Source: Wohlfahrtiimonas larvae
GTDB taxonomy: Bacteria > Pseudomonadota > Gammaproteobacteria > Cardiobacteriales > Wohlfahrtiimonadaceae
DNA length: 64,000 bases
Direction: 5' to 3'
NCBI RefSeq assembly: GCF_039543665.1
Contig: NZ_BAABKE010000003.1
Location: forward strand, 62,001 to 126,000
Every line of letters begins with the position of its first letter. The stretch's first letter is position 1. Below, piece after piece: positions 8,685 to 17,744 of the stretch. The notes under the pieces were generated by a model that did not search any database, was not told the origin of the DNA, and worked only from the letters and a program-made list of their open reading frames with translations. A program made the translations under genes and the position numbers.

Positions 8685-9905
8685 TTACATCAATTTTGAT
8701 AAGAAAATATATAGCAAAGTACCGATATAATTACCGACGATATAGCCAACAGTTCCTACAACTAAGATTGGGCCAATTAACTTCGTCCAACCTTGGCTGA
8801 TTGCCAATGCTGCTGCTGTTGTTGGGCCACCCACGTTGGCATTACACGCTAATATAATTTCTTCCAATGTAAACTTGAACAATTTACCCACGCCCAATGA
8901 CCAAATTAAGTTCACGAGCATTACGACAATTACGAATACAAACAAAATTGGCGCTTTTTGTACGATCAAAGCAATCGATGCTGGCATTGCGATAACAACG
9001 AAGAACAAGTAAATCGCATATGTTCCCAACTCTTGTGCGCCATGTAATTTTGCAAATTGCTTTCTGAACAATAACAATGCAACCAAAGTGAATGTCGTTA
9101 ACAACAAATATTTATCCGTGATTAATCCAAATGCAATTTCTTCTAAAATATTGTTGGGTACACCAAAGAACGCTTTTAAAATGCTTGATGTTTTAAATGC
9201 CAACGCCACCAATAATGCTGATGCTGCTATTGAAATACCAATATCCTTCAAACCGATCGTTTTTGGCTGCCAATAAGCTTCTGCAATTGTTCTGTCATTT
9301 GTGCCTTCTGCAGCTTCTTTTTCAAATTGAATGATGTGTGGCGTTGGGTATTTTTTACGGAAAAAGCCCATGCCTGCGATCAAGATCAACATGATGAAAT
9401 AAACGGACATTACCAAGTTATCGGCAACTGTTGTCGCTGCTACGATATCTTTTGTTGGCTCATACTTTGCAACCATGGCTGCAAAGTTTACACCGCCACC
9501 TGTATAAGTTGCCCCAATCATTGCACTCACTTTATCCAATTCTGGGATATAGTTTTTCAATGCAAAGAATGCAATAATCACACCAAACACTGTACCGATC
9601 GAGCTTAGTAAGAAAATCGCTAATAAACGACCACTTTCTCTAAAAATCGCGTGAATATCCACATGAAACAGTAATAAAGGAATTGCTAATGGCACAATAT
9701 AAGCCCAAACAGCATCATAAACAGCTGTATCTTGTGGCACTAAACCAAAGTTAGTGGCAGCTAAACCAATGATCAGCGCAATCACAGCGCCCGACAACTT
9801 CGCTGCCCATTGATATTTTTGCTCCAATACAATGGAAACGGTTGCTGCAATCAATAAAAACGCCCATAAACCAATGGTATTATCGGCGGAAATCCAAGTT
9901 TCCAT
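8685..9905 (-). CDS. DUF819 family integral membrane protein (putative transporter)
   Basis: A 406-residue polytopic membrane protein with about ten hydrophobic helices, resembling B. subtilis YjcL. The family signature is visible as SAMIGATYTGGGVNFAAM around residues 125-145 and the mirror-like CNANVGGPTTAAALA near 360, an internal-repeat pattern of secondary carriers. An AGGAG precedes the ATG. It starts 21 bp after the D-Ala-D-Ala dipeptidase stop, so the two are almost certainly one operon. That pairing suggests movement of a peptidoglycan-derived dipeptide or D-amino acid, but no substrate is established for the family. Confidence 0.82.
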   Translation of the reverse strand: METWISADNTIGLWAFLLIAATVSIVLEQKYQWAAKLSGAVIALIIGLAATNFGLVPQDTAVYDAVWAYIVPLAIPLLLFHVDIHAIFRESGRLLAIFLLSSIGTVFGVIIAFFALKNYIPELDKVSAMIGATYTGGGVNFAAMVAKYEPTKDIVAATTVADNLVMSVYFIMLILIAGMGFFRKKYPTPHIIQFEKEAAEGTNDRTIAEAYWQPKTIGLKDIGISIAASALLVALAFKTSSILKAFFGVPNNILEEIAFGLITDKYLLLTTFTLVALLLFRKQFAKLHGAQELGTYAIYLFFVVIAMPASIALIVQKAPILFVFVIVVMLVNLIWSLGVGKLFKFTLEEIILACNANVGGPTTAAALAISQGWTKLIGPILVVGTVGYIVGNYIGTLLYIFLSKLM

Positions 9906-9926
9906 ACTCTCTCCTTTTGTCTCTTT

Positions 9927-10622
9927 TTATAAGCTTGTTGCAGAATAAACGGCGTGATTCTCAGCGCTGTAATGCGCCCACAATTGATTACCATAATCAA
10001 AGTGCCACCATTCTGTGGGTAAATTAGTGAATCCAACATCTATCATTGCATTGAATAAAATGCGGCGGCGCATGCGGATTTCTATAGATTTCCCTTCTTC
10101 TTCAAAGGCTGCCGTCCATGAATCTTCTTCAGGGCTGTCAAACGCTGTCCCCATATCTAGTGCATTACCTTTTAAATCACACAATGTTAGATCCACAGAT
10201 CCACCTGTTAAATGTGGGCTTGGGGAATCTTTTTGCGTACGAGGCTCTGCCACAAATTCACTTAAACGTGCTTCAAATTCTTCTTGGGTTAAATTGGGTT
10301 CTTGCTCATGGATCACTTCACCAACAACATCGCGCAATGCCTTTTGAACACGATAAGGGCGCCAACCATCTAAAATGATAATGCCCATGGTTTTCGGTAA
10401 TGATTCCACCATCAACTGCAACTTTTCTGCTACATTTTTACGTAACCAGATATCTGGTAATGCGCCATCGATTTTATTTTCATAATAAAAAGACTGACAA
10501 AAAACTCGGTCACTGCTTTCAATCTTAACTAATTCATCTTCATTTTCAATGATTTTACCTAGAAAGACACTATCCCAATTCGGTGTTGTCTGTTTCGGGA
10601 TCATACGTACTTCTAAACTCAT
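9927..10622 (-). CDS. ddpX: D-alanyl-D-alanine dipeptidase (VanX/DdpX family)
   Basis: A zinc peptidase that hydrolyses D-Ala-D-Ala. The family motifs are intact: SPHLTGGSVDLTL supplies the zinc-ligand His and Asp, EWWHFDYG supplies the catalytic Glu and third zinc-ligand His, and the Arg of DGWRPY sits upstream. No signal peptide, so it is cytoplasmic like E. coli DdpX and suited to recycling or using dipeptides as carbon or nitrogen source rather than vancomycin resistance (no vanHA genes nearby). The ATG at 10620-10622 has AAGGAT upstream; a TTG 36 bases earlier is less likely. First gene of an operon with DUF819. Product 231 residues. Confidence 0.9.
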   Translation of the reverse strand: MSLEVRMIPKQTTPNWDSVFLGKIIENEDELVKIESSDRVFCQSFYYENKIDGALPDIWLRKNVAEKLQLMVESLPKTMGIIILDGWRPYRVQKALRDVVGEVIHEQEPNLTQEEFEARLSEFVAEPRTQKDSPSPHLTGGSVDLTLCDLKGNALDMGTAFDSPEEDSWTAAFEEEGKSIEIRMRRRILFNAMIDVGFTNLPTEWWHFDYGNQLWAHYSAENHAVYSATSL

Positions 10623-10737
10623 ACTGCTATCCTTGTTACAACCTTGTTCATCGTTCAACCTACACTATGAAAATGGTTACAATTTAGCAACACGAATTAA
10701 TTTATTATTTTGTTCTAATTTTTAGAACATAATTATT

Positions 10738-11217
10738 TTATTCAACTTTATATAAAACAAATGAATTACCATCAACACTCAAGCAACCTACGCCATTCAT
10801 ATTGAGTTGTTGAAGGTTGCCATCTTTGAATTGATATTTACTTTTAGCAGGTGAATCTATTTGAAACTTTTCTCCTGTTTCATCCCATTGATATAAACCT
10901 GTATGAAACTCATCTAAATTGCTTGCTACACCAATCCTTGTCACAGTTTGGCTATAATGTCCATCTGTTAAATTCAGCGTAATTTTAGTACCTTTGCAAT
11001 CAGCACATGGCAACATGCCTTCATAAGTGCCATTATATTTAATGCTCTGTTTCGGTGTATTTTGCTCACTAAACTTAGGGATTTTATCAGGATCAACAAT
11101 GACATCATCCACTTGGACAATTTCCATTTTAACTTCTGATTTCTTGTGCATGATCACATTGAAAAAAACTAATGCAATGCCTGTTAAAATCATACCCAAG
11201 ATAAATGCTCTCATCAT
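10738..11217 (-). CDS. NlpE N-terminal-domain protein, membrane-anchored
   Basis: A 159-residue envelope protein with an uncleaved-looking N-terminal helix (residues 2-22) in place of the lipobox found in NlpE. The domain begins at about residue 62 with YNGTYEGMLPCADCKGTKITL, the NlpE/copper-resistance N-terminal signature including its C-A-D-C pair. It continues through the small beta-barrel repeats to SVDGNSFVLYKVE. NlpE in E. coli senses surface contact and lipoprotein trafficking faults and activates Cpx; only the N-terminal barrel is present here. The exact role is unknown. Single gene, with adjacent start codons ATGATG. Confidence 0.75.
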   Translation of the reverse strand: MMRAFILGMILTGIALVFFNVIMHKKSEVKMEIVQVDDVIVDPDKIPKFSEQNTPKQSIKYNGTYEGMLPCADCKGTKITLNLTDGHYSQTVTRIGVASNLDEFHTGLYQWDETGEKFQIDSPAKSKYQFKDGNLQQLNMNGVGCLSVDGNSFVLYKVE

Positions 11218-11300
11218 TTTATAGTGCTCTATGAATATCTATGATTAATTTACTCATGGTAACAAATAATACTCACGGCGTTATTGATCGAGTTCAATAA

Positions 11301-11326
11301 AAAAATCCTGCCGAAGCAGGATTTGA
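11301..11326 (-). terminator. Terminator of the nucleosidase-MFS operon
   Basis: AATCCTGC / GCAGGATT hairpin, followed on the minus strand by TTTTTTTATT, 17 bp after the MFS stop codon. Confidence 0.88.
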
Positions 11327-11342
11327 TATTCATCTATGTTAA

Positions 11343-12731
11343 TTAAACACTTTGCACTTCTGCATCCACTGGTTTTGGAATTAAGAATGACACTAAAAAT
11401 GCCAATACAGTAATGCCTAAGCCTAATAACATACCATTGAAATAACCATCTTTAGATGTTGCATTCATTGCCTGCATGGCAGGTAATAGTGCAAAGCTTA
11501 AACCTGCACCAATATGGAAAGCGGCCGCATTCATACCTGGTAAAAAGCCTGGATTATCTTTAGGAGATAATACAACACCTAAACCATTCAACATGATATT
11601 AGCTGTACCTGCATAAGTCACACCGATAAAGATCGTTGCAGTAATCAAAATTGCTAAAGTATTTAAGCCTAAGTACATCAACGCCACAACGCCAAGCAAG
11701 CTACCAATCAAACCTACACGTAAGATTCTGTTATAACCATAAACAGGTGCTAATTTACCCATGAATGGACCCACTAACCAACCAATCAAAGCATAAGGTG
11801 CTAATAGATAAATCGCCGTAGTATTAGCAGTTAAGCTATAACCAATCTCACCATTTTGCGCAAATGAAACCACCAAGCCATTCACAATCGCAAAAATACC
11901 TGTCATGGTTAATACTGTCGTTAATAGTAAAGCCCACGTTGAGCGCTTTTTGAGATCAGCAATGGTTACCAATGGATTTGTCACTTTCTTTTCCACTTGT
12001 ACAAACAGAGTGAACGAAATTAAAGCAACAATTACTGAACCAACCACTAATGGAATATTACTTGTGAAGTTCAATGCTGTTAAGAAGCCAGCCAACGTGA
12101 TCACTAAAAAGATAACACCAACCCAGTCCATTCTCTGCCCAGCATTAGGTTTAGATTCTGGCGCGCCTTTCAAGATGAATGGCAATGTCATCACACCCAC
12201 CGCAGCGATGAACCAAAATACTGGTCTAAAGCCAAAGTTCGTTGCGATATAACCGCCCAAGAAAGCATCGATCCCTGCAATACCACCATTCACCGCTGTG
12301 ATAATGCCCATCAAAATCCCATATTGCTTAGGATCTTTCACTTCATGATGAAGCATCAATAAACACAATGGTACAACAGGGCCAGAAACACCTTGAATTA
12401 CACGAGATAAAAAATAGATCTCAATATTGGGTGCTAAAGCCGCCACAACGCCACCAATGGTTGTGATTGCAATTAATGTGAATAGCACTTTTTGACGACC
12501 AACAATATCACTCAAACGAGGAACAAAGATTGAGAATAACGCCGCCGACATAAAGAATGCTGTTTGCGTTAAACCTACAGTCGCTTCAGATGTTTCTAAG
12601 CTCTTTGCAATCGTCACCAATACAGGATTAAGCATACTAGCATTCAGCTGGAATGCCATACATGCCATTAGAAGTGCCACCATGAGTGGCACTACATTGG
12701 TTTTCTCCTTAAGCGGAGTGCTATTTGTCAT
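11343..12731 (-). CDS. MFS transporter, probably for nucleosides or bases
   Basis: A 462-residue major-facilitator protein with 12-14 hydrophobic segments. The MFS loop motif is visible as PRLSDIVGRQKVLF in the loop after TM2. The ATG (12729-12731) lies inside the end of the upstream nucleoside hydrolase: the two reading frames overlap by 11 bases, and GAGG seven bases before the ATG also lies in that gene. Such tight coupling implies co-expression and a shared substrate, so import of purine or pyrimidine nucleosides (or export of the freed base) is the best inference. The sequence alone resembles generic drug/H+ antiporters, so substrate confidence is low. Confidence 0.8.
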   Translation of the reverse strand: MTNSTPLKEKTNVVPLMVALLMACMAFQLNASMLNPVLVTIAKSLETSEATVGLTQTAFFMSAALFSIFVPRLSDIVGRQKVLFTLIAITTIGGVVAALAPNIEIYFLSRVIQGVSGPVVPLCLLMLHHEVKDPKQYGILMGIITAVNGGIAGIDAFLGGYIATNFGFRPVFWFIAAVGVMTLPFILKGAPESKPNAGQRMDWVGVIFLVITLAGFLTALNFTSNIPLVVGSVIVALISFTLFVQVEKKVTNPLVTIADLKKRSTWALLLTTVLTMTGIFAIVNGLVVSFAQNGEIGYSLTANTTAIYLLAPYALIGWLVGPFMGKLAPVYGYNRILRVGLIGSLLGVVALMYLGLNTLAILITATIFIGVTYAGTANIMLNGLGVVLSPKDNPGFLPGMNAAAFHIGAGLSFALLPAMQAMNATSKDGYFNGMLLGLGITVLAFLVSFLIPKPVDAEVQSV

Positions 12732-13674
12732 AGTCCACCTCGCCAATGCGCTCTAGCGCATCCACGATTAAGTCCCAAAAATAAGTATGATCCAATTTCA
12801 CCGCCACCTGTGTATGGCAATCAGGTTCTGGTGGGTTACGGAAATCCGCGACTGTCATACCCAAAGTTAAAGTGCCTGTTAACTCAATATCTACTGGCAC
12901 TTTTTGCGTTGTCATCACTTTTGGATCAATCACATAAGCTACTGCACATGGATCATGAACAGGTGGATAATCAAAACCTTGTGCTTTTTTATACATTTTT
13001 CCAAAGCATTCTAAAAGCTCTAACACAAATTTTGCGGGCTTTGTACCAACTTTAGTAATTTTCTCAACCACTTCAGGCGTTGCCAATGCTTGGTGTGTTA
13101 AATCCAAACCAACCATTGTTAATGGCCATTTTTCGTTGAATACAATGTGTGCTGCTTCTGGGTCAATTTTGATATTGAACTCTGCAACTGCGCTCCAGTT
13201 ACCGACATGATAACCACCACCCATCAATACAACTTCTTTCACACGCTCAACAATTTTTGGCTCTTTTCTTGCTGCCATTGCTATATTTGTTAAACCGCCT
13301 GTTGGTACGATTGTCACTGTTTTTGGTGGGTGACTCATGATCGTTTCAATGATTAAATCCACAGCATGACGAGAATCTAATTCTAATGTAGGTTCTGGTA
13401 ACTCGGGGCCATCTAAGCCTGACTCACCATGGACATCTGGTGCAATTTCTATATCTCTTACTAGCGGTCTTACGCAACCTGCTGCAAATGGCACACCTAC
13501 AATATTGGCCACCTTTGCCATACCTAAGGCATTACGCGTTACTTTTTCTAAAGTTTGATTACCAACAACCGTTGTAACTGCCAATAATTCAATCTCAGGA
13601 TTACCATGTGCTAGTAAGATTGCAATCGCATCATCATGGCCTGGATCACAATCTAAAATTATTTTCTTGGTCAT
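12721..13674 (-). CDS. Inosine-uridine-preferring nucleoside N-ribohydrolase
   Basis: Cleaves ribonucleosides to base and ribose in salvage. The N-terminal calcium-binding signature DCDPGHDDAIA is intact, as are GGLTNIAMA, LMGGGYHVGN, AEFNIKIDPEAA and the C-terminal PVHDPCAVAYV with the fourth metal-ligand Asp. Product 317 residues, a normal length. The ATG at 13672-13674 has AAGG at proper spacing, so a GTG nine bases earlier is rejected. It is the first gene of a two-gene operon with the overlapping MFS carrier and is divergent from the metH riboswitch region. It cannot be assigned to RihA, RihB or RihC by eye. Confidence 0.9.
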   Translation of the reverse strand: MTKKIILDCDPGHDDAIAILLAHGNPEIELLAVTTVVGNQTLEKVTRNALGMAKVANIVGVPFAAGCVRPLVRDIEIAPDVHGESGLDGPELPEPTLELDSRHAVDLIIETIMSHPPKTVTIVPTGGLTNIAMAARKEPKIVERVKEVVLMGGGYHVGNWSAVAEFNIKIDPEAAHIVFNEKWPLTMVGLDLTHQALATPEVVEKITKVGTKPAKFVLELLECFGKMYKKAQGFDYPPVHDPCAVAYVIDPKVMTTQKVPVDIELTGTLTLGMTVADFRNPPEPDCHTQVAVKLDHTYFWDLIVDALERIGEVDYDK

Positions 13675-13785
13675 CGTTATCACCTTGTATTGTTTAGAAG
13701 TATGCCTATCATAGCTCAGTTATATTTATAATGGTTTTGTATGCATAAAAATTTTATTCATGTCATAAAATTATCGTTTTTATCT

Positions 13786-13814
13786 TTGCATTTAGCCACA
13801 AACATGCTAATAAT
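13786..13814 (+). promoter_or_regulatory. Putative promoter of the metH leader
   Basis: TTGCAT, 16 bases, then TAATAA preceded by TGC (extended -10). A start near 13820 would put the 5' end a few bases before the riboswitch. Position supports it; the -35 is imperfect. Confidence 0.45.
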
Positions 13815-13833
13815 AAAACATGTTCTGCAAAGA

Positions 13834-13937
13834 GCACTTATCAAGAGTGGTGGAGGGATAGGCCCTGTGAAACCCGGCAACCTGAACAAAGTTTAAGGTG
13901 CTAACTCCCGCAAGTATTGTGCTTGAGAGATAAGAGG
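13834..13937 (+). promoter_or_regulatory. SAM-I (S-box) riboswitch aptamer upstream of metH
   Basis: A leader RNA that binds S-adenosylmethionine. Conserved core elements occur in the correct order: CTTATC (5' P1), AAGAG, GGTGGAGGGA, GGCCC, GAAACCCGGCAACC, AAGGTGCTAACTCC, then TTGAGAGATAAG whose GATAAG closes P1. P2 carries the kink-turn, and GGCCC is positioned for the pseudoknot. An intrinsic terminator starts 14 bases downstream, so the expected logic is off at high SAM. S-box RNAs dominate in Firmicutes and are sparse in gammaproteobacteria, which makes this notable. Together with the promoter and terminator it fills the gene-free stretch between the nucleosidase and metH. Confidence 0.93.
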
Positions 13938-13950
13938 ATTGGATTCTAAG

Positions 13951-13991
13951 GCCAACATTCTTGATAAAAATTTAAGAATGTTGGCTTTTTT
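13951..13991 (+). terminator. Riboswitch-controlled terminator before metH
   Basis: Perfect 12-bp stem GCCAACATTCTT / AAGAATGTTGGC, then TTTTTT, ending about 40 bases before the metH ATG. It is the expression platform for the SAM aptamer. Confidence 0.93.
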
Positions 13992-14032
13992 AATGCCACA
14001 CAAAAAGTTTTACTGAATTGAGGGATAATAAA

Positions 14033-17000
14033 ATGGATGATTGTTTGCGTCTGTCACAACTGCTTACTGAAAGAATCTTAATTCTCGATGGCGCAATGGG
14101 GACGATGATCCAAAAACATAAATTGGATGAAAATGCATTTCGTGGGGAACGTTTTAAAGATTGGCACAAAGATCTCAAAGGCAATAATGATCTGCTCTCT
14201 TTAACACAGCCCGAATTAATTTTAAATATTCACCGTGCTTATTTAGAAGCAGGTGCGGATATCATCGAAACCAATACATTCAACTCCACAAGCATGTCCC
14301 TCGCTGATTACGGCATGGAAAATTTAGCCTATGAATTTAACTTAGTTGGTGCAAAATTAGCGAAACAAGCCACGGCTGAATTTTCTACACCTGAATCGCC
14401 TCGCTTTGTGGCAGGCACATTGGGACCAACGAGCAAAACAGCATCCATATCCCCTGATGTGAATGATCCTTCATTCAGAAATACATCCTTTGATCAATTA
14501 GTGGAAGGCTACACAGAAGCGATCAATGGATTAATCGATGGTGGCGCTGACATCATCATGGTGGAAACGATTTTTGATACTTTGAATGCAAAAGCAGCGA
14601 TCTTTGCCATTGAATCGGTGTTTGAAGCACGTAATCTCCGCTTACCTGTGATGATTTCCGCAACCATTACTGATGCATCAGGCCGCACATTATCAGGCCA
14701 AACAACTGAAGCTATGTATAACTCACTTCGCCACGCTGAACCATTTTCTATGGGCTTAAACTGCGCGCTAGGTCCTGATATGCTCCGTGCATATTTAGAA
14801 GAGTTATCTCGCATTTCTGAATACCCTATTTCCGTGCATGCCAATGCAGGTTTACCGAATGCCTTCGGTGAATATGATCTAACTGCAAATGAAATGGCAA
14901 AATCTATGGAATCATGGGCGCAATCAGGCTTAATCAATATTGTAGGTGGTTGCTGTGGCACAACGCCAGAACATATTGCTGCCATTAAAAAATTAGTGTC
15001 AGGTTATGCACCAAGACAATTGCCTAAAATTCCGAAAATTACACGATTATCAGGCTTAGAAGCTTGTAACATTGAATCAGGCAAATCCTTATTCGTAAAC
15101 GTTGGCGAACGCACTAATATTACAGGTTCAGCAAAATTCAAGCGCCTCATTAAAGAAGGCAACTATGCTGAAGCTTTATCCGTTGCCCGTGAACAAGTGG
15201 AAAGTGGCGCCCAAGTCATCGACATCAATATGGATGAAGGCATGCTCGATTCCAAGCAAGCCATGATCACATTCTTGAACCTCATTGCTGGCGAGCCTGA
15301 CATTGTTAAAGTGCCCATCATGCTGGATTCTTCCAAATGGGAGATTTTAGAAGCAGGCTTAAAATGCGTACAAGGCAAAGCGATTGTTAACTCTATCTCC
15401 TTGAAAGAAGGCGAAGCGCTATTCATTGAACATGCAAAATTATTGAAACGCTACGGAGCGGCTGCTGTTGTGATGGCATTTGATGAAGATGGCCAAGCAG
15501 ATACTTATGAACGCAAAACAGAAATCTGTGCCCGTGCTTACAAAGTATTAACAGAAAAAGTCGGCTTCCCTGCTGAAGATATCGTCTTTGATCCGAACAT
15601 CTTTGCGATCGCAACAGGGATCGAGGAACACGCAAACTACGCTGTAGATTTCATCAATGCAACTGAATGGATTCATAACAATCTACCTTATGCGCATATT
15701 TCTGGTGGTGTTTCTAATGTTTCCTTCTCATTCCGTGGTAATAACCTCGTACGTGAAGCAATTCATGCTGTATTTTTGTATCATGCCATTCAAAAAGGCA
15801 TGAGCATGGGCATTGTAAATGCTGGCCAACTAGCGATTTATGATGAAATCCCTGCAAAGCTTCGCAATGCAGTGGAAGCTGTCGTTTTAAATACGCATCC
15901 TGAAGCAGGTGAACAGCTTTTAGAAATTGCCCAAGAATATGCAGGGCAAGAAAGTAGTTCTGGCAAAAAAGAAGATTTAGAATGGCGTTCATTGCCAATC
16001 CAAGAACGCTTAACGCATGCACTTGTCAAAGGCATTGATACTTACATCATAGAAGATACTGAAGAAGCGCGCCAACAATTTGCGCGCCCAATTGAAGTGA
16101 TCGAAGGCCCATTGATGACTGGCATGAACATCGTTGGTGACTTATTTGGCGATGGTAAAATGTTCCTGCCACAAGTGGTTAAATCTGCTCGCGTGATGAA
16201 AAAATCTGTGGCTTATTTAGTGCCATTCATTGAGGAGGAAAAAGCTGCAAGCGGTGAAACTCATGAATCCAATGGCAAAATTTTACTCGCAACCGTAAAA
16301 GGCGACGTTCATGACATTGGTAAAAATATCGTGGGCGTTGTACTCCAATGCAATAACTTTGAAGTGATTGATCTTGGCGTGATGGTACCTTGCCAAACGA
16401 TTCTCGATACTGCCATTAAAGAAAATGTGGATGTAATCGGTCTATCAGGCTTAATCACGCCATCTTTGGAAGAAATGGTGCATGTGGCAAAAGAGATGCA
16501 GCGCTTAGGGTTCACTAAACCTTTAATGATTGGTGGAGCAACGACTTCCCTTTCCCATACTGCAGTTAAGATTGATCCCAACTATGACAATGCCATTGTG
16601 TATGTGAAAGATGCTTCGCGCTTTGTGGGGGTTGCGCAATCCTTAATCAGCCCTGAACTCCGTGATAATTTTGTAAAAGAGACCAAAGCACTGTATGCAA
16701 CGCGCCGTGAGCTTTATTTATCTCGCCAACAAAAAGTGGATTTAATTCCCTTTGAAGATGCGAAAGCTAACCATGCGCCAATTGCTCAAAATGCAGTGAA
16801 ACCATTACAATTGGGCATTCATGAAATCACTGTAGATTTACATGAATTAGTCGGCACAATTGATTGGACGCCATTTTTCTCATCTTGGCAATTGCATGGC
16901 AAATTCCCACGAGTTTTAGAAGATGAAGTTGTAGGTGAGGAAGCACGCAAAGTCTATGCGGATGCGCAAGCGATGCTCGCTAAAATCTTGGATGAAAAAT

Positions 17001-17701
17001 GGCTCACAGCAAAAGCTCGAGTAGGTTTATTCCCTGCCAGCAATGCAGGTGAAGATACAATTTTATACACAGATGAATCCCGCACAGAAGTATTAGCAAC
17101 CTTGCATCATGTTCGCCAACAAACAGAGCGCCCAGCAGGTAAACCCAATCGATCATTGGCTGACTTTGTGGGTGATGAAGATTATGTGGGCGCATTTGCT
17201 TGTACCGCGGGATTGGGCATTGAGCCATATTTAGAAGCCTTTGAAGCAAAACATGATGATTATGCATCCATCATGTTAAAAGCATTGGTAGATCGCTTTG
17301 CAGAAAGTTTTGCCGAATATCTCCATAAATTAGTACGCACAAATTTATGGGGCTATGCCAAAGATGAAACCTTGGATAATGAAGATTTAATCCGTGAAGA
17401 ATACATTGGTATTCGCCCTGCACCTGGTTATCCTGCCTGCCCTGAACACACAGAAAAAGGCACTATTTGGGAATTATTGAAACCTGAAGAAATCGGCATG
17501 AGTTTAACTTCAAGTTATGCGATGTATCCGCAATCATCTGTATCAGGCTTTTACTTTGCTGATCCTGAAGCAACTTATTTTGGTGTCGGCAAAATTGGGC
17601 GTGATCAAGTAGCAGATTACGCAAAGCGCAAAGGTTGGGAATTGAAAGAAGCTGAAAAATGGCTCGCCCCAAATTTGGGTTATGAGCCTGATGATGAGTA
17701 G
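14033..17701 (+). CDS. metH: Cobalamin-dependent methionine synthase
   Basis: Transfers a methyl group from 5-methyltetrahydrofolate to homocysteine via cobalamin. All four modules are present in 1222 residues: homocysteine domain with zinc-ligand Cys in GLNCALG and GGCCGTTPEH (about 304-314), pterin domain (GERTNITGSAKF), cobalamin domain with DVHDIGKN whose axial-ligand His is residue 760, and the C-terminal SAM-activation domain (RPAPGYPACPEH near 1130, then SSVSGFYF). Length matches E. coli MetH (1227). The ATG at 14033 has AGGG upstream; a TTG 15 bases earlier is rejected. Expression should fall when SAM is plentiful because of the riboswitch. The enzyme implies a B12 supply; no B12 genes are in the window. 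Confidence 0.97.
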   Translation: MDDCLRLSQLLTERILILDGAMGTMIQKHKLDENAFRGERFKDWHKDLKGNNDLLSLTQPELILNIHRAYLEAGADIIETNTFNSTSMSLADYGMENLAYEFNLVGAKLAKQATAEFSTPESPRFVAGTLGPTSKTASISPDVNDPSFRNTSFDQLVEGYTEAINGLIDGGADIIMVETIFDTLNAKAAIFAIESVFEARNLRLPVMISATITDASGRTLSGQTTEAMYNSLRHAEPFSMGLNCALGPDMLRAYLEELSRISEYPISVHANAGLPNAFGEYDLTANEMAKSMESWAQSGLINIVGGCCGTTPEHIAAIKKLVSGYAPRQLPKIPKITRLSGLEACNIESGKSLFVNVGERTNITGSAKFKRLIKEGNYAEALSVAREQVESGAQVIDINMDEGMLDSKQAMITFLNLIAGEPDIVKVPIMLDSSKWEILEAGLKCVQGKAIVNSISLKEGEALFIEHAKLLKRYGAAAVVMAFDEDGQADTYERKTEICARAYKVLTEKVGFPAEDIVFDPNIFAIATGIEEHANYAVDFINATEWIHNNLPYAHISGGVSNVSFSFRGNNLVREAIHAVFLYHAIQKGMSMGIVNAGQLAIYDEIPAKLRNAVEAVVLNTHPEAGEQLLEIAQEYAGQESSSGKKEDLEWRSLPIQERLTHALVKGIDTYIIEDTEEARQQFARPIEVIEGPLMTGMNIVGDLFGDGKMFLPQVVKSARVMKKSVAYLVPFIEEEKAASGETHESNGKILLATVKGDVHDIGKNIVGVVLQCNNFEVIDLGVMVPCQTILDTAIKENVDVIGLSGLITPSLEEMVHVAKEMQRLGFTKPLMIGGATTSLSHTAVKIDPNYDNAIVYVKDASRFVGVAQSLISPELRDNFVKETKALYATRRELYLSRQQKVDLIPFEDAKANHAPIAQNAVKPLQLGIHEITVDLHELVGTIDWTPFFSSWQLHGKFPRVLEDEVVGEEARKVYADAQAMLAKILDEKWLTAKARVGLFPASNAGEDTILYTDESRTEVLATLHHVRQQTERPAGKPNRSLADFVGDEDYVGAFACTAGLGIEPYLEAFEAKHDDYASIMLKALVDRFAESFAEYLHKLVRTNLWGYAKDETLDNEDLIREEYIGIRPAPGYPACPEHTEKGTIWELLKPEEIGMSLTSSYAMYPQSSVSGFYFADPEATYFGVGKIGRDQVADYAKRKGWELKEAEKWLAPNLGYEPDDE

Positions 17702-17715
17702 AGCCTATATTCATA

Positions 17716-17739
17716 TGCCCATATAAAACTATGGGCTTT
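17716..17739 (+). terminator. Probable metH terminator
   Basis: GCCCATA / TATGGGC hairpin followed by TTTGACT, 15 bases after the metH stop. The short T-tract makes it weak. Confidence 0.5.
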
Positions 17740-17744
17740 GACTA

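Noticed and set aside
9927..10622. Vancomycin-resistance locus
   Set aside because: VanX-like enzyme only; no VanH, VanA-type ligase or VanRS genes, and the host appears Gram-negative.
14509..14985. 158-codon open frame antisense to metH
   Set aside because: It lies wholly opposite the highly conserved homocysteine domain, has no family resemblance, and follows the codon pattern of the sense gene.
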